A stretch of DNA of 64,000 bases from Candidatus Gastranaerophilales bacterium (GCA_947630045.1 CANRGC010000007.1:40911-104910), one strand, 5' to 3'. Counted from the stretch's first letter, positions 25,519-35,342 are shown. The notes: a model not told the origin generated them from the sequence alone. Program-made: numbers and translations.

Positions 25519-26070
25519 CTAGACGCTTCTTCCTTCCAAATATTTTTTATAAAGCTCATCACACGTTTGTTTAAGTTTTTGAAGCTGATTATTAAACCAA
25601 TTTTGGGTTTCTTTGATATTTTTGTCATGTTTTCTTTTAAAATAATCAAAACGCCCTTCATTAAAATATTTAAGTGCGCTTTCATATTTTTGTTTGGCTT
25701 TTATATATTTTTCAATGTCATAAGCGTCACGTGGCAAAGTGTCCATAAGCTTTTGAGCGGTTTTGTTACCTTTTGCGGCTTCAGATATAATGACTTCTTC
25801 TCTGTTTGATAACATTGGAAGCCCTTTGGAAAGATTTTCGTCAAAGCTGTCATAAAATTTATCAAACTCCCTTTGGCGAATTTTTCTTGAAGGGTTTGTA
25901 TTTGTTATAATTGCAACAAGAGCCACGGTCAAAAGACCGCCTATAACAAGCCGTCTTTTCCATTTTGGGCGGTTGTTTTCATTTTCGTTTTCAGGCTTTG
26001 AATTAGTATTTTTGCCTCTAAACGGAGTTTTTATACTGTTATATATATTTATCGGCTCTAAATATCCCAT
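25519..26070 (-). CDS. Single-pass membrane protein with N-terminal F-x-G motif
   Basis: 183 aa, unknown function. Residues 1-20 (MGYLEPINIYNSIKTPFRGK) carry the F-x-G pattern shared with other proteins in the window. A basic stretch KWKRR precedes one membrane helix (41-57), followed by a charged, mostly helical domain with DKFYDSFDENL and a C-terminal coiled-coil (KNIKETQNWFNNQLQKLKQ). The 20-residue N-terminus would be cytoplasmic by the positive-inside rule. It is convergent with trpS and followed by no terminator of its own. Confidence 0.75.
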   Translation of the reverse strand: MGYLEPINIYNSIKTPFRGKNTNSKPENENENNRPKWKRRLVIGGLLTVALVAIITNTNPSRKIRQREFDKFYDSFDENLSKGLPMLSNREEVIISEAAKGNKTAQKLMDTLPRDAYDIEKYIKAKQKYESALKYFNEGRFDYFKRKHDKNIKETQNWFNNQLQKLKQTCDELYKKYLEGRSV

Positions 26071-26132
26071 TGTTACCCAAATAAATTTTCTTTGTTCTTA
26101 GTAAAACATGAAAATTAAACTTTTTGCTAAAC

Positions 26133-26158
26133 AAAAAACCCCCTTAAAAAAGGGGGTT
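26133..26158 (-). terminator. Intrinsic terminator for the 26178 gene
   Basis: AACCCCC/GGGGGTT stem with an 8-base A-rich loop; on the minus strand it is followed by TTTTTTGT. Confidence 0.85.
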
Positions 26159-26177
26159 GTTTTCTTCGGTTATTTTA

Positions 26178-26879
26178 TTATTCTTTATTTTCTTTGGAAT
26201 TATTTCTGTGGCTCAAGACCGTTCCAAGTTTATGTCCAAGGTTGAATGCACAAACCGAGCCTGCAACAAAAAGAGCGTCAAGACCGATTCTTGCAATGAG
26301 TTGTTTTCCTTTTCCATGCTCTCCTTTTGCAAGGTTTTCAAACCATTTTGAAGCTTTAGCCGAAATATTTTGTATTGTTTTTGAATTATCTGCCGATTTT
26401 GCAATAAAGCCGGCAAAACCTTTTTTAGCCTGTGCATTTCCGGTGATTGCGTTTCTTGCATATTTTATTAAACCTTCTGCGCCAAACATAGCGCCCATTG
26501 CGCTTGTTTCTTCAATCAGTGCCGCATACTGGTCATCATCTTTTAAAACTCTTATTCCGGAAGCCACACAAAGAAGAGGGTTAACCGCTTTTTGTGCAAT
26601 AGCGCCTATTTTTGAGCCTGCTTGAGTTGTTTTAACAATTTCGTTAAGGGCTTCTTCACCGCTTGTGCCGCCAATCCCTTTAAATACGGCTTCTACCGCA
26701 CCGTCGGCTTTTGAGAACAAACTTCCCGTGCCTTTTGTAATGCTTGAAAAGAGTGCGCTTGAGCCTTTATCTACGGAACTTACCAACTGACAGCCCGCAA
26801 CGGGAATTCTTCCTTTGTCTCCGTCAATTGCTTTCTTTCCGTTTCTTACCGCAAATATTACTGATGAAATTGTACCCAT
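26178..26879 (-). CDS. Ala/Gly-rich hypothetical protein with hydrophobic segments
   Basis: 233 aa from MGTISSVIFAVRNGKKAI. Hydrophobic patches occur at the N-terminus, around GAIAQKAVNPLLCVASGIRVL, ETSAMGAMFGAEGLIKYA and LDALFVAGSVCAFNLGHKLG, so it is probably membrane-associated. No domain is recognised; the amphipathic, Ala/Gly/Lys-rich style is like 32670. An in-frame GTG lies five codons upstream, but AAGGTGA sits on it and would serve the ATG as a Shine-Dalgarno (11-base spacing); the start is therefore uncertain. A clear terminator follows. Confidence 0.75.
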   Translation of the reverse strand: MGTISSVIFAVRNGKKAIDGDKGRIPVAGCQLVSSVDKGSSALFSSITKGTGSLFSKADGAVEAVFKGIGGTSGEEALNEIVKTTQAGSKIGAIAQKAVNPLLCVASGIRVLKDDDQYAALIEETSAMGAMFGAEGLIKYARNAITGNAQAKKGFAGFIAKSADNSKTIQNISAKASKWFENLAKGEHGKGKQLIARIGLDALFVAGSVCAFNLGHKLGTVLSHRNNSKENKE

Positions 26880-27031
26880 TATAAAACCGGTCACCTTCTA
26901 AAAACTTCCAATTAAATAAAGTAATTTTTTCTCATATAATTGCCTAATATTTAAGAAAATTAATATTTGTTTACAAATATTAATTTTTAGACTAAAATCA
27001 GCGTATAAGAGGTTTTTTAAAGGAGTTTTAA

Positions 27032-28303
27032 ATGGAAATTAAACCGATAAATGCAATTGTCTATAATCAAGAAACAGTTGATATGAAAAATGTTGTTGCA
27101 CCGCCGTATGATGTAATTACAAGCGAATATTGCGACAAACTTTATGAAAAAGACCCGTATAATATCGTTCGTCTTATTTTAACAAAAGGGGAAAACAGAT
27201 ATTCCGATGCAAAAAAATATTATGACGAGTGGATAGACAAAAAAGTTTTAATAAAAACAGAAAAGCCCGTAATTTTTTATATGGTTCAAAAATATACAAC
27301 CGAACAGGGCAGGCATGTTGAAAGAAAAGGTTTTATTGCAAGAAATAAGATCGAAAAATTTGAAACAAGAAAAATTCTTCCCCATGAATATACAATGGGC
27401 GGTCCAAAAGAAGACAGGCTTAAATTAACAAGAGCAATTGACGCCAATTTGAGCCAAATTTTTATGGTGTATTCTGACCCTTACATGAAAATTGAAAAAA
27501 TGGTTGCGCCGAAATATTTGGCTAAAAAGCCTTATATAGACGTTAAAGACGATCAGGGCGTTGAACATATTGTATATTTAATTGATGATGAATATGATAT
27601 CAAAATAATTCAAGATACCCTTTTTGATAAGACCCTTTTAATTGCTGACGGTCATCACAGATATGAAACGGCGCTTAACTATTCAATGGAATCAAAAGAC
27701 CCTGAGGCGCAATATGTAATGAGTTATTTTACAAACTCGGAAGATGACAATTTGATTATTTTCCCGACCCACAGAATAATCACAAAAGAAATAGAAACTT
27801 CAAAAATTTTAAATGCCGTTTCAAAATATTATGATGTTACAAAGCTTCCGTTTGATTCAATGAATAAGTTAAGAATTAAAAAAGAGTTTTTGGAACAGAT
27901 TGAAAATTCAAACAAAGAAAGAATTACAACAGGCTTATACCTTAAAGGGGAAAATGCTTTCTATATTTTAAAACTTAAAAACCAATCATTAACGCTTATT
28001 GACGCACCAAATGAATTGAAAAAGCTTGATTTGGTTGCGCTTCAAGAGTTAATCATTACCAAAGAATTAAACTATACAAAAGAAGAGCAAATGGCGCAAG
28101 ACGGCATTAAATATATTAAGCAAGAGTTTGAAGCGTTTGATGCAATTGATAATAAACAAGCTTCGGCAAGTTTCATCATGGCATATCCTAAAATGAAAGA
28201 TATCAAAGACGTTTCCGCCGCCGGATACAGAATGCCTCAAAAATCTACATATTTTTATCCGAAACTATTATCGGGAATAGTAATAAACCCGCTCCATAAG
28301 TAA
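27032..28303 (+). CDS. DUF1015 family protein
   Basis: 423 aa, a widespread family without a settled function; some relatives have a ParB/sulfiredoxin-like phosphotransfer fold. Typical DUF1015 motifs: VVAPPYDVIT (21-30), NIVRLIL, GFIARNKIE, ILPHEYTMGGPKEDRLKL, LLIADGHHRYETAL and IFPTHRII. Strong SD AAAGGAG seven bases before the ATG. Its TAA overlaps the ATG of the debranching-enzyme gene, so the two are coupled. The neighbour suggests carbohydrate or phosphate metabolism, but that is inference. Confidence 0.9.
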   Translation: MEIKPINAIVYNQETVDMKNVVAPPYDVITSEYCDKLYEKDPYNIVRLILTKGENRYSDAKKYYDEWIDKKVLIKTEKPVIFYMVQKYTTEQGRHVERKGFIARNKIEKFETRKILPHEYTMGGPKEDRLKLTRAIDANLSQIFMVYSDPYMKIEKMVAPKYLAKKPYIDVKDDQGVEHIVYLIDDEYDIKIIQDTLFDKTLLIADGHHRYETALNYSMESKDPEAQYVMSYFTNSEDDNLIIFPTHRIITKEIETSKILNAVSKYYDVTKLPFDSMNKLRIKKEFLEQIENSNKERITTGLYLKGENAFYILKLKNQSLTLIDAPNELKKLDLVALQELIITKELNYTKEEQMAQDGIKYIKQEFEAFDAIDNKQASASFIMAYPKMKDIKDVSAAGYRMPQKSTYFYPKLLSGIVINPLHK

Positions 28304-30402
28304 TGAAAAAAAAGATAATAACAAAATCTGATATGAAATATGGCGCAAGCTACGACAAAGAAACCGATACGGTTAATTTTAAGCTTGCAAGTTACAGTGC
28401 TCAAAATGTCATTTTGTGTATATTCAGAAATTCTGTGGGCGACATTCCTTTTCTTCAAGTTGAAATGGAAAAAGACGGGCATGTTTTCAAAGCGAATATT
28501 CCCAAAAATAAACTTTTCAAAAAAAGAGATTATTTTTATTACGGCTACAGAGTTTTTGGCGCAAATTTTCCAAAAATTACAGGTTATAAAGAAGGTTCGG
28601 ATGTCGGCTTTATTTCAAAATCAGACAATGCGGGAAACCGCTTTAATCCAAATAAGCTTGCCTATGACCCTTATTCGGTTGAATTATCCCATATAGAATC
28701 GGTGGTTTCATCTGATATGAACGCTTTTCGTTCGGGTGATATGAATTATCTTTCCGACAACTGTAAAATTGCGCCAAAATCGGTTTTTAAAATAATCAAA
28801 GAAACAAAAATAAGAAAAACAAGTGAAAGAGCGCTCAAAGACGAGATTATAGCCGAAGTTCATATTAAAGATTTAACAAGGCTGACAAAAACTTTTAAAA
28901 GGGGGACATATCTGGCGGCTTCTTTCTTTGCAAAAGAAATTAAAAAAACGGGCGTTACAATGGTGGAATTTCTTCCCGTTACAGAGTTTGACTCTTTTGC
29001 CGAAAAAGGAAACCATTGGGGATATATGCCCTTAAATTATTTTGCCCCGAAAAAGGCATATTCATCCGATAAAACTCCGTATGGTGCTTTATATGAATTC
29101 AGAAAAATGGTTGACGCCTTCCATAAAAATGACCTGAAAGTTTGTCTTGACGTTGTTTATAACCATACGGGAGAAGGAAAAATATACGGCGACAACGATG
29201 ATGCAAACCTTTTTTCTTATGCCCTGATAGATAATAAAAATTATTATAAACTTGCCCAAAATGCCTACTATACAAACCATTCAGGCTGCGGAAACGATTT
29301 AAATACCTTAACTTCGATTTCAACAGATTTAATTGTCGACTCTTTAAGTTTTTGGATAAATCAAGGAGTGGACGCATTCAGGTTTGACCTTGCCGTTTGT
29401 CTTATGGATACCTCATCTTCGGGATATGCAATGTATGACAAAACGGGCGGAGTTTTATCAATCTTGAAAAAGCGCCTTGAAGATTTGGGGCACAAAATTC
29501 TTCTGCCCCATGAAAAAGGAAGCGGAGTTCATCTGATAGCGGAACCTTGGATGTGTTCGGGCGCATATAACTATCAACTGGGTAATTTCCCCGATTATTT
29601 TTCCGAATGGAACGACATTTCAAGAGATACGATAAGATTAATTTCCGTAAGCCCCGAGAGGGTTGCTCCGATTTCAATAAGAAACGTTTTGGAAGGAACT
29701 CCGTCAAAATTTTCAAAGTTAAGAAGCATAAACTACGTTGCATGCCATGACGGCTTTACCCTTTTTGATATTAATACAAATAATCGCCCAAACCCCAAAA
29801 CAATCGGCGGTTTTCTCGGTGAAATTTGCAGCGATTATGACGGTGATATTGAAATTCAAAACAACGAAATCAGAAAACAAATTTTAATTTTAATGGTTTC
29901 ATACGGCATACCCATGATTCAATTCGGCGATATTTTTCTTCATTCAAAACAGGGAATAAATAACAGTTATAACCTTGATAATGAAATAAACAGAATTGAT
30001 TACAAACTTGATAAAAGAAAAACAAAGCTCAGCCTTTATATAAAAGAATTAATAAATTTCAGAAAAAATAACCCCATATTTTCGGAAACATATTATAATG
30101 ACAGGCTTGAATACTTTTATCCGCAAGGTTCAAAAATAAACGATAACCATGAATCTTACTGGAAAAACCCCAATTCAAACATAATTTGTTTTAAAGTTAA
30201 CGACATAAACGGTTGTTATTATATTGCAATTTCAAAAGATAAAAACCGAATAGAACTTACATTGCCTTATAATTTAAAGAATAAAAAATGGTATTTAATT
30301 GCAGACACGAGGAAAGATTTTATAAATCAAAAAGGCGAAAAATATGAAAATGAAAAATATATTCTGGAGCCTTTAAGTGCGTGTATTTTTAAAGAAAAAT
30401 AA
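28303..30402 (+). CDS. GH13 glycogen debranching enzyme / isoamylase-pullulanase type
   Basis: 699-aa alpha-amylase-family enzyme expected to hydrolyse alpha-1,6 branches of glycogen. An N-terminal CBM48-like domain (about 10-110, YDKETDTVNFKLAS, FFYYGYRV-like) precedes the barrel. Barrel motifs: VCLDVVYNHTGEG (region I), VDAFRFDLAV with the nucleophile Asp (region II), HLIAEPWMCSG with the acid Glu (region III) and NYVACHDGFTLFD (region IV). ACHDGFTL is the isoamylase/GlgX form. A pullulanase remains possible; no signal peptide, so it acts inside the cell. Coupled to DUF1015 upstream. Confidence 0.9.
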   Translation: MKKKIITKSDMKYGASYDKETDTVNFKLASYSAQNVILCIFRNSVGDIPFLQVEMEKDGHVFKANIPKNKLFKKRDYFYYGYRVFGANFPKITGYKEGSDVGFISKSDNAGNRFNPNKLAYDPYSVELSHIESVVSSDMNAFRSGDMNYLSDNCKIAPKSVFKIIKETKIRKTSERALKDEIIAEVHIKDLTRLTKTFKRGTYLAASFFAKEIKKTGVTMVEFLPVTEFDSFAEKGNHWGYMPLNYFAPKKAYSSDKTPYGALYEFRKMVDAFHKNDLKVCLDVVYNHTGEGKIYGDNDDANLFSYALIDNKNYYKLAQNAYYTNHSGCGNDLNTLTSISTDLIVDSLSFWINQGVDAFRFDLAVCLMDTSSSGYAMYDKTGGVLSILKKRLEDLGHKILLPHEKGSGVHLIAEPWMCSGAYNYQLGNFPDYFSEWNDISRDTIRLISVSPERVAPISIRNVLEGTPSKFSKLRSINYVACHDGFTLFDINTNNRPNPKTIGGFLGEICSDYDGDIEIQNNEIRKQILILMVSYGIPMIQFGDIFLHSKQGINNSYNLDNEINRIDYKLDKRKTKLSLYIKELINFRKNNPIFSETYYNDRLEYFYPQGSKINDNHESYWKNPNSNIICFKVNDINGCYYIAISKDKNRIELTLPYNLKNKKWYLIADTRKDFINQKGEKYENEKYILEPLSACIFKEK

Positions 30403-30412
30403 AGGAAAAAAT

Positions 30413-31627
30413 ATGAATTTAATTGAAATTTTTGAAACACTTGTTAAAATTCCTTCTCCTTCATTACATGAAGAAAATGTCGCAAATAAAATTATTGAAA
30501 TTTTATCACAATCGGGAATTGAGGCAAAAAAAGACAGCTATGGGAACGTCAGAGCAAAAGTTTTGGGCACCGACCCTTCCAAAAAACCGTTTATGATTTC
30601 ATCTCATATGGATGTTGTCGGGGATAATTCACCCGTTAATTTGGTTTATGAAGGAAATTTTATTGAAACCGATAAAAAAAGAACTCTGGGCGCAGACGAT
30701 AAATCAGGCGTTGCAATAGGGGTGAAACTTGCGCTTGATATTGAAGGTGAGATGAAAAATCTTCCCCATGGCGGAATAGAACTTATGTTTACAAAAGACG
30801 AAGAAAACAATATGACGGGAATTGAAAATGTCGAGTTTGATAAAATTGAATCTCAAGACATTCTTGTTCTTGATTCGGATAAACTCGGAAATTTTGAAAT
30901 TTCGGGTGCCGGATATTCCAAATTAAATATAAGCGTAAAAACTCCTTTTGGCGGACATTCGGGGCTTGATATTGCGGATAAAACAAAATTAAACGCTTCA
31001 AAATTAACCGCAGAACTCGTTTCCGAAATTCCTCAAGGGGTTTATAAGGAAAATGAACTCGGGGTTATAACTTCCATAAATCTCGGGTCAATTGTGACAG
31101 GTGGAGTGAATAATTCAATTTATGCCGCTTGCGAAAACAATATTGAAAGAGATAAGGCGGCTGAATATGTTTGTTTTAAATCAATGTCAAATCTTATAAA
31201 TACAACAGGCTACGCCCACTATTCATTAAGAAGTTCCAATAAAGATTATGAACTTGAGCTTATTGATAAAATTCAAAAAATCATTGATAAGTTTAATGAC
31301 AAATATAAAAATCTGGCATGCGCCTCTATGGAAGTTGAAGAACATCTTCCGATTTTTGAAAAATCAGACAATGAAGAAGTTTTAGAATGTGCAAGAAAGG
31401 CTGCATCTGATTCAAACGTTGATATTCATATTCAATCTTTCCATGCGGGCGCCGAAACTCATATTTACGCAAACAAAACAAATAAAGAAGGCAAAAAATT
31501 CAGACCGGTTCTTGTCGGAATAGCGGATATATATAATATGCACTCGTCTTATGAAAAAATTGATGTCGATTCTTATAAAAAGGGCTATAATTTTATAAAG
31601 GAATTTTTTAAAGAGTATAACAAATGA
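30413..31627 (+). CDS. M20-family peptidase, PepT-like
   Basis: 404-aa zinc aminopeptidase relative. Metal-ligand motifs: SSHMDVVG (first His and bridging context), TLGADDKSG (bridging Asp), FTKDEENNMTG (catalytic and metal Glu), LDSDKLG and, near the end, ADIYNMHSSYEKI (last metal His). An inserted lid domain spans about 175-290. I start at ATG 30413, which has AAAGGAAAAA upstream. It closely follows the debranching gene and overlaps the EamA gene by 4 bases. Tripeptidase activity is the best guess. Confidence 0.88.
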   Translation: MNLIEIFETLVKIPSPSLHEENVANKIIEILSQSGIEAKKDSYGNVRAKVLGTDPSKKPFMISSHMDVVGDNSPVNLVYEGNFIETDKKRTLGADDKSGVAIGVKLALDIEGEMKNLPHGGIELMFTKDEENNMTGIENVEFDKIESQDILVLDSDKLGNFEISGAGYSKLNISVKTPFGGHSGLDIADKTKLNASKLTAELVSEIPQGVYKENELGVITSINLGSIVTGGVNNSIYAACENNIERDKAAEYVCFKSMSNLINTTGYAHYSLRSSNKDYELELIDKIQKIIDKFNDKYKNLACASMEVEEHLPIFEKSDNEEVLECARKAASDSNVDIHIQSFHAGAETHIYANKTNKEGKKFRPVLVGIADIYNMHSSYEKIDVDSYKKGYNFIKEFFKEYNK

Positions 31628-32508
31628 TTGGAATTATAAGGCTCAGAGCTACTTTTATGCTCCTTTGCGCAGCATTTATATGGGGTATAACTTTTGTTGC
31701 CCAAAAATCGGCAATGGAATTTGTTCCGCCCGTTACATTTAACGGGGTAAGATGTTTGCTTGGCGCATTCTCGCTTTTTATCACAGCTTTTTTTATAAGA
31801 GAAAAACAAAAAAGAAAAGCAAAAGATTTAATCGAAGGCGGGTGTATAACAGGGCTGTTATTGGGAATTGCAACAACCCTTCAACAAGTTGGAATTTCTT
31901 TGACAACAGCCGGCAAGGCGGGGTTTATAACCTCTCTTTATATCGTGCTTGTGGCGGTTTTTTCGGTTGTTATGGGCAGAAAAGTTGCAAAAACTATTTA
32001 TGCGGCAATTTTCTTTGCCGTTTCGGGGCTTTATTTTCTTTCGTCTCCGACTAATCTTACGGCGCTAAACAGGGGAGATTTAATCGTTTTAATATCAACG
32101 ATATTTTTTGCGCTTCATATAATTGCCGTTTCAAAATATACTTTAAAAACAAACCCGATAAAGCTTTCTTGCGTTCAGTTTTTGGTGGCGGGAGTTCTTT
32201 CTACAGGCTGCGGTTTATTTTTTGAAACCCCCTCGATTGAAGGTTTTTCAAATTGCTTGCCTCAGCTTTTTTGTGCGGGGGTTTTATCCTGTGCAATTGC
32301 TTTTACCCTTCAAATCGCTGCACAAAAACACATTCGCCCTTATACAGCTTCAATCATTTTGAGCACCGAAGCCATTTTTTCTGCCATATTAGGGTTTTTA
32401 ATATTAAAAGAAGTTTTATCCGCAGGAGAAATTTTCGGCTGTATATGCTTGCTTCTTGCGGTTTATGTTGCACAATACAAAAATTCAAAATCATTGCAAA
32501 ATAGTTAA
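31624..32508 (+). CDS. EamA/DMT-family transporter
   Basis: 294-aa inner-membrane protein with ten hydrophobic helices in two homologous halves. FMLLCAAFIWGITFVAQKSA at the start and SIILSTEAIFSAILGFLILKE near the end are the typical EamA repeats, the latter with the conserved glutamate region. Substrate cannot be told; metabolite export is usual for the family. Overlaps the peptidase stop by 4 bases. Confidence 0.93.
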   Translation: MIGIIRLRATFMLLCAAFIWGITFVAQKSAMEFVPPVTFNGVRCLLGAFSLFITAFFIREKQKRKAKDLIEGGCITGLLLGIATTLQQVGISLTTAGKAGFITSLYIVLVAVFSVVMGRKVAKTIYAAIFFAVSGLYFLSSPTNLTALNRGDLIVLISTIFFALHIIAVSKYTLKTNPIKLSCVQFLVAGVLSTGCGLFFETPSIEGFSNCLPQLFCAGVLSCAIAFTLQIAAQKHIRPYTASIILSTEAIFSAILGFLILKEVLSAGEIFGCICLLLAVYVAQYKNSKSLQNS

Positions 32509-32669
32509 AAATTTTATATAATTACAGGTAGTATACTCATGTAATGCTTAATCCATGGTGTTTGTAAATTTTTGTAAATATTAATAATCATGATGACAAT
32601 ATTTTGTGTTCACAAACTTTAATTAAGTGTAAGTTAACTAATAGCAATAAGTTATAAAAGGAGATTAAA
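32509..32669 (+). promoter_or_regulatory. Leader region of the 120-aa membrane protein
   Basis: 161 bases. A -10-like TATACT (32532-32537) would give a leader of about 125 nt before the ATG. A possible long-range pairing of TGTTTGT and ACAAAC exists, but no known riboswitch is recognised. Confidence 0.35.
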
Positions 32670-33032
32670 ATGGCTGAAATTCAACCGGTAGGTTCAAACC
32701 AACCTTATGTTAATCAACCGTCAGGCGGTAAAAAGGCAGTTAAAGTTGCTTTAGGCGCTGCAGCTCTTGCAGCTGTTGCAGTAACAGCATTTGCTGCACA
32801 CAACGGTGATGTTTTTACAAAAATTAAAGACGTTGTTTCCGGCACCAAAGGTCAAAAACTTGGCGAAAAAATTAAAACAATTTTCACAAAAGAACACTTT
32901 TCAAAAGGCGTCAGTGCTTTATCCGACGGCTTCAAAGCTATCCCCGGAAAACTTTCTGAACTTTTAAACAAAATCAAAGGTACTAAAGCCGCAGAAAAAG
33001 CTGCAGAAACTGCAGAACAAGTTGTACAATAA
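32670..33032 (+). CDS. Small Ala/Lys-rich membrane-anchored protein
   Basis: 120 aa. After a polar start (MAEIQPVGSNQPYVNQPSGG) comes one hydrophobic helix (25-43, VALGAAALAAVAVTAFAA), then amphipathic Lys/Gly-rich helices (KIKDVVSGTKGQKLGEKIK, ALSDGFKAIPGKLSELLNK) and an Ala/Glu tail. Very strong SD AAAGGAG and frequent-use codons suggest high expression. Family not recognised; phasin-like or surface-associated roles are possible but unsupported. Monocistronic with its own terminator. Confidence 0.8.
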   Translation: MAEIQPVGSNQPYVNQPSGGKKAVKVALGAAALAAVAVTAFAAHNGDVFTKIKDVVSGTKGQKLGEKIKTIFTKEHFSKGVSALSDGFKAIPGKLSELLNKIKGTKAAEKAAETAEQVVQ

Positions 33033-33086
33033 GTTTCAGCAATAAAGCCGGTATTTTAGTCTATTTGTACTTATAAATAATATAAA

Positions 33087-33121
33087 ATAAAGTCGCTTTA
33101 ACAAAGGCGGCTTTATTTTTT
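33087..33121. terminator. Bidirectional terminator between 32670 and rfbD
   Basis: AAAGTCGCTT ... AAGGCGGCTTT stem with T tracts on both strands; it serves the plus-strand small gene and the convergent rfbDC transcript. Confidence 0.75.
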
Positions 33122-33935
33122 ATAAAAGCGCAAGATAATCTTTAAGCGCAAGTTTCCAATTTCTTAGCATTTTGCCGTTATCCATGACGGAATATGAAGG
33201 ACGTTTTGCGGGGCGAGGAAATTCTTCCGTTGTGCAAGGTTTCAGGTTAACTTCAAGGTTGGAACATTTAAAAATTTCTTTCGCAAAATTATACCAGCTT
33301 GTTGGTCTGCCCCCGCCTGAAAGGTGATAAATTCCGTAAGGCTTTTCTAAAAGTTTGACAAGCGCAAGTGATAAATCCATTGTCCATGTCGGAGTTCCAA
33401 TCTGGTCATCCACAACTTTTAATATTTCCTTATCTTTTAAACTAAGCATTGTATCGACAAAATTTTTGCCATGGTGCCCATATAGCCAGCTTGTTCTTGC
33501 TATATAAAATTTTTTGCAATGTTTCAAAACGGCTTTTTCGCCCATAAGCTTTGTTTTGCCGTAAATGTTAATCGGGCATGGTTTATCATTCGGAAGATAG
33601 GGCGTTTTTTTTGTGCCGTCAAAAACGTAATCGGTTGAAATGGCAATTATCGGAATATCAAGTCTTGACGCCATAACGGCAAGATTTTCCGTTCCTTTTG
33701 CGTTAATAAGTTCGGCTTTTTCCTGTTCTTCTTCCGCCTTGTCAACGTTTGTATATGCCGCAAGATGAACGATTAATTCGGGTTTTTTATCCGATATAAA
33801 TTTTTCAACCTGATTAAAATCGGTTATATCAAGGTTATGAATGTCTGTTTCAATCAGTTCATGACCAAAATCTTCAAAAGTCGGACATAAATCTTGTCCC
33901 AACATTCCGTTTGCGCCCGTAATTAAAACTTTCAT
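33120..33935 (-). CDS. rfbD: dTDP-4-dehydrorhamnose reductase
   Basis: 271-aa short-chain-dehydrogenase-type enzyme making dTDP-L-rhamnose. NADP-binding GANGMLGQDL (7-16), HLAAYTNVDKAEEE, STDYVFDGTK, the YxxxK pair in YGKTKLMGEK, and the closing RPSYSVMDN are hallmark. ATG overlaps the rfbC stop by 4 bases. RfbA and RfbB are not in this window, so the pathway is completed elsewhere. Confidence 0.95.
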   Translation of the reverse strand: MKVLITGANGMLGQDLCPTFEDFGHELIETDIHNLDITDFNQVEKFISDKKPELIVHLAAYTNVDKAEEEQEKAELINAKGTENLAVMASRLDIPIIAISTDYVFDGTKKTPYLPNDKPCPINIYGKTKLMGEKAVLKHCKKFYIARTSWLYGHHGKNFVDTMLSLKDKEILKVVDDQIGTPTWTMDLSLALVKLLEKPYGIYHLSGGGRPTSWYNFAKEIFKCSNLEVNLKPCTTEEFPRPAKRPSYSVMDNGKMLRNWKLALKDYLALL

Positions 33936-34489
33936 AATAAATCCTCATCTTTTATTTCTTTGATTGTTTTTGAAATTTTGTCTTTTTCGCTCAATAACGG
34001 CTTAAAATCAATCCCCCAGTCAATATTAATATCGGGGTCAGACCACAAAATTCCGCCTTCATCTTTCGGGCTGTAATCACCCGAAACTTTATACATAACC
34101 TCAACAACGTCCGAAAGCGCCACAAACCCGTGAGCAAAACCCTTTGGAATAAAAAGCTCAAATTTATTTTCTTCGCTGAGTTCTCTTTTTACCCATTTTA
34201 AAAAGGTGGGCGAATTTTTCCTTATATCGACCGCAACGTCTAAAATTTTGCCCTTTGTACATCTGACGAGTTTCGCTTGAACATTCGGCTCTTTTTGATA
34301 GTGAAGCCCTCTTAAAACGCCAAATTGCGACTTAGAATGATTATCTTGAATAAAATTTTCTTTAATTCCCGCCGCATAAAAATCTTTTTGTTTGTATACT
34401 TCAAGGAAAAATCCTCTTTCATCCCCGAAAACTTTTGGTTTAACAAGAATTACATCTTTAATTTCCGTATTTTCAAATTCAAAAGGCAT
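33932..34489 (-). CDS. rfbC: dTDP-4-dehydrorhamnose 3,5-epimerase
   Basis: 185-aa cupin epimerase, the step before RfbD. DERGFFLEVYKQKDF, FIQDNHSKSQFGVLRGLHYQ with the catalytic His, KGKILDVAVDIRKNSPTF and FIPKGFAHGFVALSD are clear. The start at 34489 has GGAG eight bases upstream and matches the family N-terminus; an 18-residue longer ORF is rejected. It shares an operon with rfbD for surface-glycan rhamnose. Confidence 0.95.
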   Translation of the reverse strand: MPFEFENTEIKDVILVKPKVFGDERGFFLEVYKQKDFYAAGIKENFIQDNHSKSQFGVLRGLHYQKEPNVQAKLVRCTKGKILDVAVDIRKNSPTFLKWVKRELSEENKFELFIPKGFAHGFVALSDVVEVMYKVSGDYSPKDEGGILWSDPDINIDWGIDFKPLLSEKDKISKTIKEIKDEDLL

Positions 34490-34568
34490 AACTTCACTCC
34501 ATAAACTAAAAATAAGTATACATGCAAAACAGACCATTTTCAAAATTTTATTGTAAACTTATTTTATT

Positions 34569-35333
34569 ATGGCAAAATTTATTATAATTTTTTTACTTAT
34601 CTATTCGGTGTTAATTGAGCCGAATATTCTGTATGTAAAAAAATTAACTTTTAAAAATCAAAATATTAAAAATTTAAAAATAGTTTTTGTTTCAGATTTT
34701 CACCTTTCAAAACTTTCAAAAGGAAGGCTTGACAGAATTATAAAAAAAGTAAACGAACAAAACGCAGATATAATTCTTTCGGGCGGAGATTATCTTTCGG
34801 CTCATTCAAAAGAAAAAACAATGGATATGGATATTGCCGCAAAAAAACTCTCTCAAATGAAATCAAAATATGGAATTTATTCCGTTCTGGGGAACCATGA
34901 CTATTTCAAAGACGGCGAATATGTTAAAGAAAACCTCAGAAACAACGGAATAAAAGTTCTTGAAAATTCCAACGTCGAAATTAAACATAATACCCCCTTT
35001 TATCTTGCGGGAATTTCAGATATGCAAACAACGAGGGTTGATTTAAACAAAGCCTTAAGAGGAGCCGAAAGACCGATTATTCTTCTTTCTCATTCGCCAG
35101 ACATTACCCCTTATGCAAAAGAGCATGTTGATTTAATTTTGTCAGGACACACCCATGGCGGTCAAATCAGAATTCCTTTTTTCGGGGCGATTATTGTTCC
35201 CTCTCAATTCGGCAAAAAATATGAAACGGGCTTTGTTGATAAAATAGTATACGTTTCAAAGGGTTTGGGAACGAGCATAATCAAGGCAAGATTTAACTGT
35301 TTTCCCGAAATTACGGTTATAAACTTTGAATAA
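34569..35333 (+). CDS. Membrane-anchored metallophosphoesterase (YkuE/YaeI-like)
   Basis: 254 aa with one N-terminal membrane helix (2-21) then a calcineurin-like domain. Dimetal motifs in order: SDFHLSK, SGGDYLS, LGNHDYF, LLSHSPD and SGHTHGGQ. Such proteins act on phospholipid or UDP-sugar headgroups; some relatives (LpxG) replace LpxH in lipid A synthesis, which would fit lpxK nearby, but this is inference. A -10-like TAAACT lies nine bases before the ATG and no SD is seen, so it may be leaderless. Confidence 0.88.
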   Translation: MAKFIIIFLLIYSVLIEPNILYVKKLTFKNQNIKNLKIVFVSDFHLSKLSKGRLDRIIKKVNEQNADIILSGGDYLSAHSKEKTMDMDIAAKKLSQMKSKYGIYSVLGNHDYFKDGEYVKENLRNNGIKVLENSNVEIKHNTPFYLAGISDMQTTRVDLNKALRGAERPIILLSHSPDITPYAKEHVDLILSGHTHGGQIRIPFFGAIIVPSQFGKKYETGFVDKIVYVSKGLGTSIIKARFNCFPEITVINFE

Positions 35334-35342
35334 AATGTTAAA